Origin: Artemia franciscana
Lineage: Eukaryota > Arthropoda > Branchiopoda > Anostraca > Artemiidae
Assembly: GCF_032884065.1 (NCBI RefSeq)
Contig: NC_088881.1
Coordinates: 7,527,047-7,591,046, forward strand
DNA: 64,000 bases
Reading direction: 5' to 3'
In this document: positions 10,725 to 21,720 of the stretch, piece after piece
Layout of the letters: every line of letters starts with the position of its first letter
How positions within the stretch are numbered: the first letter of the stretch is position 1
Position numbers and translations under genes: made by a program
The notes under the pieces: model-generated
The model's input: only the letters and a program-made list of their open reading frames with translations
Told to the model about the DNA's origin: nothing
Databases searched by the model: none

Positions 10725-11545
10725 GCTTATTTTTTCACATTAAGTTTCGTTTTAAATTTTTAGTATTGGAGGTTTTTGTTTTTTTGTGTGTGGTGGCTAA
10801 AGTTTTTCATTTGTTAGATATCTTTTTTTGCATTCACATTTTTGGTATTTCGATTTAGTTTTTGTATTTAGATTTAATGTTGTGCTAGTATTTAAATCTT
10901 ATGTTTTCACATTAAGTTTCGTTTTAAATTTTTAGTATTGGAGGTTTTTGTTTTTTTGTGTATGGTGGTTAAAGTTTTCATTTGTTAGATTTCTGTTTTT
11001 GCATTCACATTTTTGGTATTTCGATTTAGTTTTTGTATTTAGATTTAAAGTTTTGCTAGTCTATGGAGTTTTTCTAAAGCGTTTGAATTGTGAGTTTTGC
11101 GTTTAACTTTCGGTATTAGGAAGTATTCGATTGTGCGCGTTGGTTTTAAGATTTTGTGTGTTTAATTTTTTCTGTTATGAGCTGAAATTTTTATCTGTTG
11201 TCAATTTTTGCACTTAGATCTAATTTTGTTGTGGTTAGGGCCATATAGTGTTTGTCAGGTTTTAGTTTCTTTGACTGAGGCCTAGGACTCGGGTTTTTAT
11301 ATTTGAAGTTTAGTTTGTTTTCGTGGGTTGTGGACCACTGGGAGTAAGATGGGTATCTCATAATATTGATTCATGGTCATGGCTTGTTAAAAAAAATGCT
11401 AGAAATAAAAGAAAGGAAAAAATATAAACATGTTTTGGGTTTTTTTTTTGCATTTGGTTAAAGCTTGCATTTATTACATTTTAGTTTTATGGGATGTTAA
11501 GTTTTTAAATTTAGAAGTTCTTGTGTATAGTGTTTAAATGGTGTT
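10725..11545 (+). repeat. R3 repeat unit, copy 2, in tandem with copy 1
   Basis: This repeats 10030-10720 with small changes (GATGGGTATCTCATAATATT at 11349), so two R3 units stand head-to-tail. It runs into SAT130 monomers as most R3 units do. Confidence 0.75.
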
Positions 11546-11735
11546 TTTAGGTATTGGAACATTTCGATACATTTTTTTGGTTGTCTTTAGGTTTTAATTA
11601 ACTTTTTTTTTGGGAAGGGAGATGGCTTAACCAGTTTCTTAGATACGGCTCACTTTTAGATATTACCCATTTTTATGTTGTTTTAGTTTTTAGGTATCGG
11701 AACAATTCGATAGATTTTTTTTGGTTGTTAATAAA
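11546..11735 (+). repeat. SAT130 array, about 1.5 monomers
   Basis: This has TTTTTAGGTATTGGAACATT and GGCTTAACCAGTTTCTTAGA in the usual order. It breaks off within GATAGATTTTTTTTGGTTGTT at the start of a trinucleotide segment, a clear mosaic junction. Confidence 0.75.
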
Positions 11736-12036
11736 TAGCAACAATAGCAGTAGTATGATTAGAAGTAGCAGCTTTAGGGTGCACATATTTTCTGTTGGTT
11801 AGTTCAACTTACCTCCCAACAAGCCCGGTCACTCACCAAACTTTTCCTAAGATATAATTGCTGCGTCGTTTTGACAGCCTGCAAACAGAGGGCGTGTTAT
11901 GATTCAGTTCATATCCCCCCTTCAAAATTACATTAAAGTTTCACCTTCATGCCCTTAGGAATAGTTGTAGTACTAGTCACAGTAGTAGTAGTGATAATAC
12001 CAGTATTACCAGTTGTAATACATCCATGATGAGGAA
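11736..12036. repeat. Trinucleotide segment, partial copy
   Basis: This repeats 8565-8875 (AACAATAGCAGTAGTATGAT through CATCCATGAT) and stops at the FB element. Confidence 0.7.
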
Positions 12037-12345
12037 GAAATTAAATAAAAAAAAAACAAGTTTTTTTAACTGAAAGTAAGGAGCGACATTAAAACTTAAA
12101 ACGCACAGAAATTACTTCGTATATGAAAGAGGCTGCTTCCTCATCAACGCCCCGCTCTTTACGCTAAAGTTTGACTCTTTCTATCAATTCTTCTTTTTAA
12201 AACAGTAAAAACCTTTAGCGTAAAGAGCGAGGCGTTGATGAGGAAGCAGCCTCTTTCATATACGAAGTAATTTCTGTGCGTTTTAAGTTTTAATGTCGCT
12301 CCTTACTTTCAGTTAAAAAAACTTGTTCTTTTTTTATTTAATTTC
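12037..12345. repeat. FB fold-back element with about 133-bp arms
   Basis: The arms 12037-12169 and 12212-12345 are near-perfect reverse complements around a loop of about 42 bases. The left arm begins GAAATTAAATAAAA and includes AAGTAAGGAGCGACATTAAA and TCTTTACGCTAAAG. The right arm is its mirror. It forms one end of a longer R1 composite that runs to 13736. No TIR-flanking target duplication is evident. Confidence 0.85.
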
Positions 12346-13714
12346 TGAACGTTTTTGAATCAATGCATATTTTGATTTTGGCTCTCCGCAGAGGAATAAT
12401 CAAAACGAAATTTGCATATTTTTTTTTTTGGCTCAATGGCTTTCTCATAATTTTGATCGAATGATTTTGAGAAAAAAAGAGCGGGGGACGAAGCCTAGTT
12501 GCCCCCCAATTTTTTGGTTAATTAAAAAGGCAACTAGAACTTTTAATTTTTTACGAATCTTTTTATTGGTAAATGATTTACGTAACTTATAAATTAGCTT
12601 ACGTAAAGAACTTTTGTATTCTCATGTTTTTATTACATATATGAGGGAATTCGCCCCATCGTCAGTACCTCGCTCTTTACACTAAAGCTTAAATTTTATC
12701 CCAATTCATTAAAAATGACCTCCTGAATCACAAAAGCCGTAGAATAAGTAGTTGAAATTACTGAAAATACTTTAGCGTAAAGAGCGAGGTATTAGAAGGA
12801 GGTGAGCCCCTCATATGGGTAATAATTTCTGTTTGTTTTAAGTTTTATTGCTGTTCCTTACTTTCAGCTGAAAAAGCTTTTTCACTTTTATTTTTTAATT
12901 GTTTTTTTTTTAAATAATGCTAGTAAATCCTGCTCTCCCTCCATGGAAATTTTCTTCTCCCATTACAAGTTCTCGAATGAAAGTTCCCCCAGCATATCCC
13001 CCTCTTCTCAACCCCTCCCCCAAACCAAAAAAATCCTCCTGAAAACGCCTGTATACTTCCCAATAACCATTACTATATGTAAGCATAGGTCAAAGTTTGT
13101 AACTTGTTGCCCCTCCCACGGGGACTGTGGGGGAGTAAGTCGTCCCCAAAGACATAGTTATAAGGTTTTTCGACTACGCTGAATAAAATGGATATCTCAG
13201 AATTTTGATCCGTTGACTTTGGGAAAATAATTAGCGTGGGAGGGGGCCTAGGTGCCCTCCAATTTTTTTGGTCACTTAAAAAGGGCACTAGAACTTTTCA
13301 TTTCCGTTAGAATGAGCCCTCTTGCAACATTCTAGGACAACTGGGTCAATACGATCACCCCTGGGAAAAAGAAAAAAAACAAAAAAACAAAAAAACAAAT
13401 AAACACGCATCCGTGATCTGCCTTCTGGCAAAAAATGCAAAATTCCACATTTTTGTAGATAGGAGTAGGGTTTTCTGATACGCTGAATCTGATGGTGTGA
13501 TTTTCGTTAAGATTCTATTACTTTTAGGGGGCGTTTCCCCCTATTTTCTAAAATAACGCAAATATTCTCGTAACTTTTGATGGGTAAGACTAAACTTGAT
13601 GAAACTTATATATTTAAAACCAGCATTAAAATTCGATTCTTTTGATGTAGCTATTGGTATCAAAATTCCATTTTTTAGAGTTTTGGTTACTATTGAGCCG
13701 GGTCGCTCCTTACT

Positions 13715-13736
13715 ACAGTTCGTTACCACGAACTGT
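13715..13736. repeat. R1 terminal palindrome
   Basis: This is an inverted repeat ACAGTTCGT-TACC-ACGAACTGT. The same or nearly the same palindrome lies at 16595-16617, 28767-28788, 29937-29958, 33844-33868, 34163-34187, 40336-40357, 45039-45061 and 53624-53648, always at the same end of R1. Confidence 0.8.
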
Positions 13737-14045
13737 TTGACACGTAACTTTCATCTGGCTACTACCAGTAATAAAATATAATAGCGGCAGTACTACTAGC
13801 AGCAGTAGTATTAACCAATTGGTCAATTGAAAATCCCTCCCATAAAGTCCTGAAAGTTTGAATTTAATACAATTTGTCATTGCTATGACATTGCTGATAT
13901 GTCCTTTTGATAACTTGCATGTTCATATACTTCTTGAAATTTTCATCTCAATGCTCATAGCCCTACAAGTAGTTGCAATTGAAGTAGCGGCAGCAATAGT
14001 AAATGTAGCAGTATCAGTAGCATTAGCAGTAGTGTGCACATGTTT
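13737..14045. repeat. Trinucleotide segment, copy 2
   Basis: This repeats 8885-9175 (GACACGTAACTTTCATCTGG onward) and starts exactly at the end of the R1 palindrome, so R1 appears to have inserted into this segment. The 115-codon open frame at 13858-14205 runs across the junction with SAT130 and is not conserved. Confidence 0.7.
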
Positions 14046-14660
14046 TTTTTTAGTTTTTAGGTGTCGGAAGAATTCGATAGATTTTTTTTTGGTTGTTTAT
14101 TGGTTTTATTTTTTGTTTTGGAAAGGGGGAAGGCTTAACCAGTTTCTTAGATATGGTTTACTTTTAAATGCTAGTTATTTTTATGTTGTTTTATTTTTTA
14201 GGTAATGGAACATTTTTAATAGATTTTTTAGCTGTTTCTAGGTTTTTTTTGGGAAGGGGGAGGAGGAAGAATTAACCATTTTCTTAGATATGGTTTACTT
14301 TTATACGCTACCTATTGTTATGTTTTTTTAGTTTTAGGTATTGGAACATTTTGATAGATTTTTTTTTGTTTTTAGGTTTTAATTTTTTTTAGAAGGGTGT
14401 AGGCTTAACCAGTTTCTTAGATATGGTTTACTTTCACACATCACCTATTTTTATGTTTTTATTGTTTTGAGGCAATTTTTTTTGGGGGGAAGGGGGAAGC
14501 CTTAACCAGTTTTCTTAGATATGGTTTACTTTTACACGTTACCTAATTTTATGTTGTTTTTTTTAGTTTTTTTTATTGGTACATTTTGATAGATGTCTTT
14601 TTTAAACATGGGGGGGGGGAGGAGGCTTTATCAGTTTCTTAGATACGGTTTATTTTTTAG
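14046..14660 (+). repeat. SAT130 tandem array
   Basis: About five monomers of about 130 bp carry GGCTTAACCAGTTTCTTAGA, TATGGTTTACTTTTA and TTTTTAGGTATTGGAACATT or variants. G-runs before each GGCTTAACC vary in length. No gene is present. Confidence 0.8.
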
Positions 14661-15100
14661 TGTTTGAGTTACAATTTTTCGTAGCTAATTCTTAGGTTTT
14701 TTATTTAGGATCTTTTATTATTAATACTGATTATTTATTTAGTTACTTTTTATATGTGGAGTATAATTTTCATATTTGATATTTGACTTTCGTATACGGG
14801 ACGGACATTTGTATTAGTGCCATTAATTTTAGGCCCATAAGATTTAACTTTTAAGTTTTTTGTTAAGATTTCAATACATTGGATTAATAATTCTTTTTGT
14901 AGGGTTTTAGTCTTCTTATGTTGTTTTAGCTGGTTTTTTGCGGGTTTTAGTATATAATTAAGGGGTCCAAGTCTTATAATGAATTACGTTTGAATTTTTT
15001 GATTTAAGTTAAATGTTTTTGTGTGTGAGGTTCGAGTTTCTATAAGATGTTTAAACTATTGTATGAGTTTATGGTTTGGCATTACATTTCGTTTTTGAGT
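14661..15100. repeat. Post-array spacer
   Basis: AT-rich sequence with ACAATTTTTCGTAGCTAATT, ATTATTAATACTGATTATT and TCGTATACGGGACGGACATT. It is repeated after the arrays at 24660, 32460 and 52130 in the same order. Confidence 0.65.
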
Positions 15101-16112
15101 TTATGTTTTCACATTAAGTTTCGTTTTAAGTTTTTACTATTGGCGGTTTTGTTTTTTGTGTGTGTTGGTTAAAGTTTTCATTTGTTAGATTTCTGTTTTT
15201 GCATTCACATTTTTAGTATTTCGATTTAGTTTTGCATTTAGATTTAAAGTTTTACTAGTATTTGGAGTTTTTCTAAAGCGTTTGAACTGTGTGTTTTGCA
15301 TTTAACTTTCGGCATTAGGAGGTATTCGATTGTGCGCGTTGGTCTTAAGATTTTGTGTGTTTTAAATTTTCTGTGATGAGCTGAAATTTTTATATGTTGT
15401 CAATTTTTGAACTTAGATTTAATTTTAATGTTATTAGGGCATAACATATAATGTTTGTAAGGTTTTAGTTTCCTTCATTGAGGCCTAGGGTTCGGGTTTT
15501 TATATTTGAAGTTTACTCTGTTTTCGTGGAGTGGGGACCTTTGTTAGTAAGATGGCTATCTCAAAATTTTGATTCATGGTCATGGATTGTTAAAAAAAAA
15601 ATTCTAGAAAGAAAAGAAAGGAAAAAACATAAACGTATTTTGGGTTTGTTTTTGAATTTGATTAAAGCTTGCATTTATTATATTATTGATTTATTGGATG
15701 CTAATTTTTAAAATTTAGATTTTTAGTTTTTTTAGTGTTTGAAGTTCTTGTGTATAGTGTTTAAATTGTGTTTTACATTTAAATTTCTATACTAGAAAGG
15801 TTTTGTTTGTTTATATTTGTTTTGAGCTTTTGTATATGGCTTAACTTTTTATTGTAATGGGCTGAAATTTTTATATGGAAATAATGGGTTTTGGAGTGTA
15901 GAATTTTTTTTTTCAATATCTGGTTTTAATTTCTTTGATTGGGGTTTGGAGATTTTGTTTGGTGTTATAAAATTAAAATCTTCTTTTTGCATCTGTTCTT
16001 TTATGATGGCGGTGGAGACGAGTATGTCATTACAATGGAGTCTAAGTTTTCTTGGGAAGTTTTTAATCCTTGGTGAATACACAATAGCTTCTAGTGGGAG
16101 GATATTTGGGGG
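15101..16112 (+). repeat. R3 repeat unit, copy 3, with 3' extension
   Basis: This has the R3 landmarks, then TTTCTATACTAGAAAGGTTT, AATTTCTTTGATTGGGGTTT and CATTACAATGGAGTCTAAGT. The extension is shared with 33060-33370, 44220-44565 and 52870-53160. Confidence 0.75.
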
Positions 16113-16618
16113 TTGGGTCTAATGGTAAGAGGTGGAGGGGCTACCGATGCACAACAATCACATGGTGGCCCTGTTCTCACAATTCTCACTGCCCAACTGG
16201 GAGCGCATTCAGCAAATAATGAATCAAATATACGCTCTTTTCTCATTTGTATAAACACGCATCCGTTATCATTCTTTTGGCAAAAAATGAAAAATCCACA
16301 TTTTTGAAGATATGAGCTTGAAACTTTTAAAGTAGAGTTCTCTGATACGCTGAATCTGTGATTTTCATTAAGATTCTGTGAATTTTAGGGGCTGTTTTTC
16401 CCGTTTTTTAAACATAAGGAAAATTTTCTCAGGTTCGTAACTTTTGACGAGTAAGACTAAACTTGATGAAACTTATATATTTGAAATCAGCATAAAAATA
16501 CAATTCTTTTCTTTTGATTTATCTATTGGTATCAAATTTTCGTTTTTTGGAGTTTCGGTTGCTGTTGAGCCACTTCTGTTGTCACTTCTTACTAACAGTT
16601 CATTACCACGAACTGTTT
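16113..16618 (+). repeat. R1 repeat, subtype R1d, forward
   Basis: This starts with GGTGGAGGGGCTACCGATGC, continues with AAACACGCATCCGTTATCAT and CTGATACGCTGAATCTGTGA, and ends in the palindrome AACAGTTCATTACCACGAAC. Copies are at 25170-25652, 33365-33868, 44570-45061 and 53155-53648. It is non-coding. Confidence 0.75.
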
Positions 16619-17040
16619 GATTCTTTTAAGTTATTTCCCTTAACAACTTAATCACTTTATCACTTTAAGTTATTTCCTTTATTCTTTTTATCATATTCCG
16701 TGGTGATAAAACACGTTACCTATTTTTGTCTTTTTTTCAGGGTTCTAGTCTTTTTACGTTGCTTTGGTTGTCTTCTCTCAGTTTTAGTTTATATTTAAGG
16801 AGATCAAAGTTTTGAACTGTATTTGGATTGATATTTTTTCGTGTTTTCTGTCTCATGATGTTTAAGTTATTTTTTATGGGTTTATAGTTTCGCATTAATG
16901 TTCGTTTAAACTTTTAGTATGTTTTCCTATGCGATTTTTAGTTTCAACGTTAAAAATATAGTATTCATTGATATCTGACCTTGGGAATTTTATTTAAAAT
17001 TTTTGTTTCTATATGTTGTTATATATCTTTTATATTGTTT
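16619..17040. other. AT-rich spacer
   Basis: This has the words TTTTATCATATTCCGTGGTG and TTACGTTGCTTTGGTTGTCT, shared with 34550-35230, 45100-45840 and 54030-54740. It lacks the 34620-34920 part. No gene is seen. Confidence 0.55.
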
Positions 17041-17385
17041 ATAGATAAGAAAAGATTTGTTGCAAAAAACCTGCGAGCTATAACAACACAAAATAAGGCC
17101 TACAAACAAAGCTCTAGGAACAAAATACAAATTTAAATGATGTTACCCCCATCCTCTCCAAAAATACCACCAAAGTCCAAAATTTAACCGACAAATATCA
17201 ACCATAATAACTTCCGATTCCTAAGAACGATAACAATGTATTCCCTCAAAGGTGATTCCCTATGTTTAGTCCCTAAACGAAGAATTTTACATAACTATTT
17301 AATAGCACATATGATGCTCTCAGCTATCCACTCAAATAAACATTATTCACTGCCAATCACTCGTCAGAAACATTCATTTTGCAAA
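17041..17385. repeat. R4 segment, truncated copy
   Basis: This matches 45850-46190 and stops at CATTCATTTTGCAAAT. The following 1.2 kb or so present at 46190-47380 is absent here, and SAT130 follows directly. Confidence 0.7.
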
Positions 17386-17920
17386 TTTTTTTAGTTTTTA
17401 GGTATTGGAACATTTCGATAGATTTTTTTTGGTTGTTTTTTGTTCATAAATTTTTTGGGACGGGGGAAGGCTTAACCAGTTTCTTAGATATGGTTTACTT
17501 TTAGACGTCACCTATTTTTATGTTTTTTTAGTTTTTAGGTATTGGAACGTTTCTATAGATTTTTGTTTTGTTTTTAGGTTTTATTTTTTTTTAGAAGGGG
17601 AAAGGCTTAACCAGTTTCTTGGATACGGTTTACTTTTAGACTTCACCTATTCTTATGTTTTTATTGTTTTTAGGTAATAGAACATCTCGATAATTTTTTT
17701 TTGTTTTTAAGTTTTAATTTTTTTTGGCAGGGAAAGGCTTAACCTGTTTCTTAGATATGGCTTACTTTTACATGTTACCTAATTTTACGTTTTTTTTTTT
17801 AGTTTTTGGGCATTGGTACATTTTGATTAATGTTTTTTGTTGTTTTTGGGTGTTTGTTTTGGAAAATAGGGGGGGGGGGCTTAATCAGTTTCTTAGACAC
17901 TGTTTATTTTTTAGTGTTTG
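17386..17920 (+). repeat. SAT130 tandem array
   Basis: About four monomers with a spacing of about 132-134 bp between successive GGCTTAACC boxes (near 17470, 17604, 17736). The last has a run of G before CTTAATCAG. Confidence 0.8.
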
Positions 17921-18116
17921 ATTTACAATTTTCGTAGCTATTGCTTATGTTTTGTATGTAGGATTTTTTATTATTAATACTGATTGTTTGTTTAGTTACT
18001 TTTTATGTGTTGAGTATAATTTTCTTATTTGATAGATAGATAGATAGATAAGTGTATTTCAAAATTTCAGTGTATCGACAAATCTCAGTGCTCTTTTTAC
18101 GTATATGATGCGGGTT
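17921..18116. repeat. Post-array spacer with (GATA)n
   Basis: This has TTTCGTAGCTATTGCTTATG and a short (GATA)5 at about 18031-18051. It is duplicated at 47995-48190 and 56880-57065. Confidence 0.6.
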
Positions 18117-18375
18117 GTATCCTCCTAAATACCTCACTGTTTACGCTAAAGTTTTTTAGTACTTTTAAAAAAGGTTTTCGTTAGTCTAGTTAAACGAGCC
18201 TTGTGTTCCAAGAATCGTTCTTAAGGAATCGGGTCAAAGTTGAAACTATAGCGTAAAGAGCGAGGTGTTAAGGAGGAGGCAACCCCCTTCATATACATAA
18301 TAATTTCTGTTCATTTTAAGTTTTGATGCTTCTCCTTACGTTCAGTCGAAAAGACTTTTTTAATTTAATTTCTGA
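18117..18375. repeat. Diverged FB element
   Basis: The inner arms CCTCCTAAATACCTCACTGT with TACGCTAAAG and the mirror TAGCGTAAAGAGCGAGGTGT with AAGGAGGAGG are still complementary. The outer part is one-sided, ending in TTTAATTTAATTTCTGATCGC. Copies are at 48190-48455 and 57066-57335. Confidence 0.65.
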
Positions 18376-18907
18376 TCGCTTTTTAAATAATCCAAGGAAA
18401 TCTGGCCCCACCTCCACGGAGAAATGCCCTCGTAAAGGAAGTATCTAATCCCGTTGAAAATTTTCCAATGTCAATTACCCTTAACAACTGCACACGTAAA
18501 ATTGACTAGGAAAAGAGAAAGTAAAACAGTTTCTTCTTTAACCTCTACCATCCTTCCTCCAAAATTAAAATCAACCTCCTCTTTGCTCCTTAGTACTAAT
18601 ACTACTGACTTCAATATTATACATCTCTTATGGGCCTAGGAAATCATTGAACTTTCCGTGTGTAGGACTTGTATATTTTTGCGGTATTGGAACATTTTTT
18701 ACTGGATGCTGTAATTGTTTCTGGGCTTTAATTTTTCTCGTTTTTCTTCTGTTTTGGGGGGAAGGGGGTCTAAGTTGTTTCTTGGATGTGGGTTAAATCT
18801 AAACCACAAATATAGAGTGAAAAACAAAATTAAAATTAAAATTATGAGTCGTTCAAAACAAAAATGAGAAGGAAAGGAAATGCAAATATTGAAGTCATAA
18901 ATTGTAG
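18376..18907. repeat. Spacer with one isolated SAT130-like monomer
   Basis: This begins with CCAAGGAAATCTGGCCCCAC and includes a monomer (18675-18800: GCGGTATTGGAACATTTTTT through GTTTCTTGGATGTGGG). The corresponding minus strand in the two other copies has an 84-codon frame that is broken here, so it is not a gene. Confidence 0.6.
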
Positions 18908-18957
18908 TGACGTCACAATGAAAATGAGATGACGTCATATGGTATATATATATATAG
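18908..18957 (+). promoter_or_regulatory. Candidate promoter: two TGACGTCA sites and a TATA tract (copy 1)
   Basis: TGACGTCA occurs at 18908-18915 and 18930-18937, 22 bp apart (start to start, two helical turns). GGTATATATATATATA follows at 18941. TGACGTCA is the consensus CREB/ATF site. The two other copies of the module keep both octamers and the TATA. Transcription is inferred, not shown. Confidence 0.5.
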
Positions 18958-18969
18958 AGATGTAATGCT

Positions 18970-19260
18970 TGCCATTTTTTAGTTTCTTTTTAGTTTTCAC
19001 TGGTGAAGTGTCAGGTAGTGCTCCCAGAGAAAGATATTTGAGGATTTCAACTGCAATGAACTAAGGATGGATTTCAGGTAAGGAATATTTATGCTCTTTT
19101 CAAGGAAACTTTGTTGAGTGGATGCAAAGGTGCATGAGTCATAGTTATGGTTAGGGCCAGAAACATACATCTTTCCTTTTTTCCACAGCTTTTCTCACGG
19201 AATCCGACCAAATTCTTAGGAGATATCTGCATGAATTTGTTTTCAAGTCGGAAAAAGTAG
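18970..19260 (+). other. Candidate two-exon transcript with a 111-nt intron (copy 1)
   Basis: The exon ends ATTTCAG/GTAAGG (donor GT at 19078-19079) and the acceptor is CTTTTTTCCACAG, ending at 19188. The intron is 111 nt in all three copies. An ATG 11 nt before the donor (ATGGATTTCAG) gives a spliced frame of only 13 codons here. No protein is recognised; it may be a non-coding RNA, the 5' end of a gene whose rest is lost, or chance. Confidence 0.4.
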
Positions 19261-20041
19261 GGGTTAGCATTTTTAGGATTCGTATTTAAGTTTTGAATTT
19301 GTTTTCCCGTTTTTATTCTTGGGCTAAAATAATAATGTGCATTATATTCAAGAGAATATCTATTAAAACTAGTATTCTTACATGAACCAATTGTTATAAT
19401 TTATAAAGGCTTAAGTTTATTCATATTGGGTTTAATAGATTTTAACTTCTATTAGCACTAAAGTTTTGTTTTGTCCTTTTTTTTGAAATTATAAATCTTT
19501 TTCCCTTTGCTTAGGATATTGGATTCAGGGTTCAAGGTTTTTTTTTTGTTTTGGGTTTAAGTTTATGGATGTAACGCTGAAGTTTCATTTTCCGATGTAT
19601 TCGAATAAAGTTTTTCTTTGTGGACTCAAACATCTGTATGTTTTATTTGGGGTTTTTAATGTTTGGTCTAAGGGTCGTTTTTTTTTTTTTAATTTGAAGT
19701 TTAGTTTTGTATGCCAGGCTTGAGTTCTTATGCAGGAAATTCAAATTTGTTTTACGGAGTTTTTACATAAAAAGAGGGAAAACGCCAAGCTCTACGTGAT
19801 ATAGTGTTGAAACAGAAACAAATGTAGTCATAGTGTTTTTTTCTCAAATCTTAAAATCATATTTTAATAGGAAAGAAAATATACTGAATCAAAACAAAAA
19901 TTAAAAACTAGATTTTTAATACAATAGAAAAATAGTTTCAACAAAAGGACAAAATACCCATGGATAACTGAGCTTCTATAACAAAACATTCTCAAATATC
20001 AAAATTGGGACATTTGGATTGTATTTGTATTTTATTTTTCA
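19261..20041. repeat. Downstream segment of the promoter module
   Basis: This is AT-rich, with CTTGGGCTAAAATAATAATG, TTGGGTTTAATAGATTTTAA and AGGGAAAACGCCAAGCTCTA as landmarks. It is highly similar to 49370-50130 and 58250-59010. No long frame. It ends at TTGTATTTTATTTTTCAC, where the three copies part. Confidence 0.6.
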
Positions 20042-20470
20042 CCCTGGTGATTGAATTCTTTACCTTTTTTATATAATTTTTAATTTCAATGCGGTTATAA
20101 ATGTAAATCCAGGGGGGGGGGGGTGTGGACTAAGAGATCAATGAAGTTTCCGTGTGTAGGACTTGTGTATATTTTAGGCATTGGAATATTTTAATAATGT
20201 TTCTATTGTTTTGTTGATGTTTTGTTTTGTTTGGGGGGGGGGGGCTTAATCGGTTTCATAGATGTGCTCTACTTTTAAAAGTTATCTATATTTATATTGA
20301 TGCATTTTTAGGTATTGGACAATTTTATGGAAATTTGTTTTGTTTTGGGGTATTAATTTTTTAAGGATATAGGCTGAATCAGTTTCTTAGATGCATTTTA
20401 CTTTTAGTGTTTGTGTTAATTTTTATTTTTAAGTAATGTTTATCAAACAGTATGTGGTTAAGGATTGTAA
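20042..20470. repeat. Segment present only in this copy, with degenerate SAT130 monomers
   Basis: Compared with 50130 and 59010, about 430 bases are extra here. They hold two degenerate SAT130 monomers and two poly-G runs (20112-20122, 20235-20246). It may be an insertion here or a deletion in the ancestor of the other two. Confidence 0.6.
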
Positions 20471-21480
20471 TTAAGGAGCGACCCGGCTCAATAGTAGCCA
20501 AAACTTTAAAAAACAGAGTTTTGGTACCTTTAAATATATCAAAAGAATAAAAATTTTACGCTGATTTCAAATATGTAAGTTTCATGAAGTTTAGTCAAAC
20601 CAATCGAAGGAGCCTGAGAAAATTTCTCGATTTTTGAAAAAAGAAGGGAATCCGCTGAAAGTCATAGAATCTTAATGAAAAACACACCATCAGATTCAGT
20701 GTGCACGAGAACCCATACTTTAGAGGTTTCAAGCTCCTATCTGAAAAAATATCGAATTTGTATTTTTGCCAGATGAAAGATCCCGGATGCGCGTTTATTT
20801 GTGTGTTTTTCTTAGGGGTAATCGTATTGACATAATAGTTCTAAAATATCGTGAGAGGGTTCATTCAATTGAAAATTAAAAGTTCTAGAGCTCTTTTTAA
20901 ATGAGAAAGAAATAAAAGGGCGACTGGGCCCCTCTCCCACGCCCATTTTTTTCTCAAAATGGTCTGTTGAAAATTTTGAGATAGTCGTTTTGTTCAATAG
21001 AGTTGAAAGGCTGACTAACTATTCCTTGGAGATATGTTCATCCCCGATAGCCCAAGGGGAAAGGTCTAAGTTGCAAAAATTACTCATTGTTTACTTACAG
21101 TATTTGCTATTGGGGAAAATGTGTATATTTGTTTGGGGGAGGGGGGCTGGATTTTCTGCTCGTGGAATTTTTCACGAGGATAATTTTTATGTTGGGAGGG
21201 AGGTTCTCAGGGGATGAATTCATTCAGGATAAATTTACACTAGGAGAATTTGCCAGAATTCCCTTCTGATATTCTTCTTATGTCCTGCTCTCTTATTGTC
21301 AACTCAATTTTACGTGTGGAGATGTTAAGGATAATTGTCCGAGTTAAATTTTTACTAGAATTGAAATGTCTAGAGGATAAGTCTGTGGGGAGGAGGTATA
21401 TATCCCTTGAGGTGCATTGAGATTTCTTGGCATTACTTAAAAAATGATCAGAAATTAAATAAAAAAAAATTTTTTCAACG
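20471..21480 (-). repeat. R1 repeat, subtype R1b, reverse
   Basis: Landmarks are AAGGAGCGACCCGGCTCAAT, TTTGCCAGATGAAAGATCCC, GGTCTGTTGAAAATTTTGAG and GGAGAATTTGCCAGAATTCC. It ends in CAGAAATTAAATAAAAAAAA. Copies are at 50140-50971 (truncated) and 59010-59815. The small frames inside are shadows of the repeat. Confidence 0.75.

Positions 21481-21720
<240 letters not shown>

Larger units (their letters stand above)
12037..13736 (+). mobile_element. Full-length R1 composite element, about 1.7 kb
   Basis: The order is: FB hairpin (12037-12345), a stretch with GCATATTTTGATTTTGGCTC and the GGCAACTAGAACTTTTAATT word, a second inverted pair (12668-12687 with 12770-12789), the R1 body, and a terminal palindrome ACAGTTCGTT..GAACTGT (13715-13736). 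The same order is found in reverse at 40336-42087. It is non-coding throughout. Two independent copies of equal build suggest one mobile unit, and the other R1 and FB pieces may be fragments of it. The mobilising enzyme is unknown. Confidence 0.6.

Noticed and set aside
18031..18051. (GATA)n as a sex-chromosome satellite signal
   Set aside because: Only about five units, at duplicated loci; too short to mean anything by itself.
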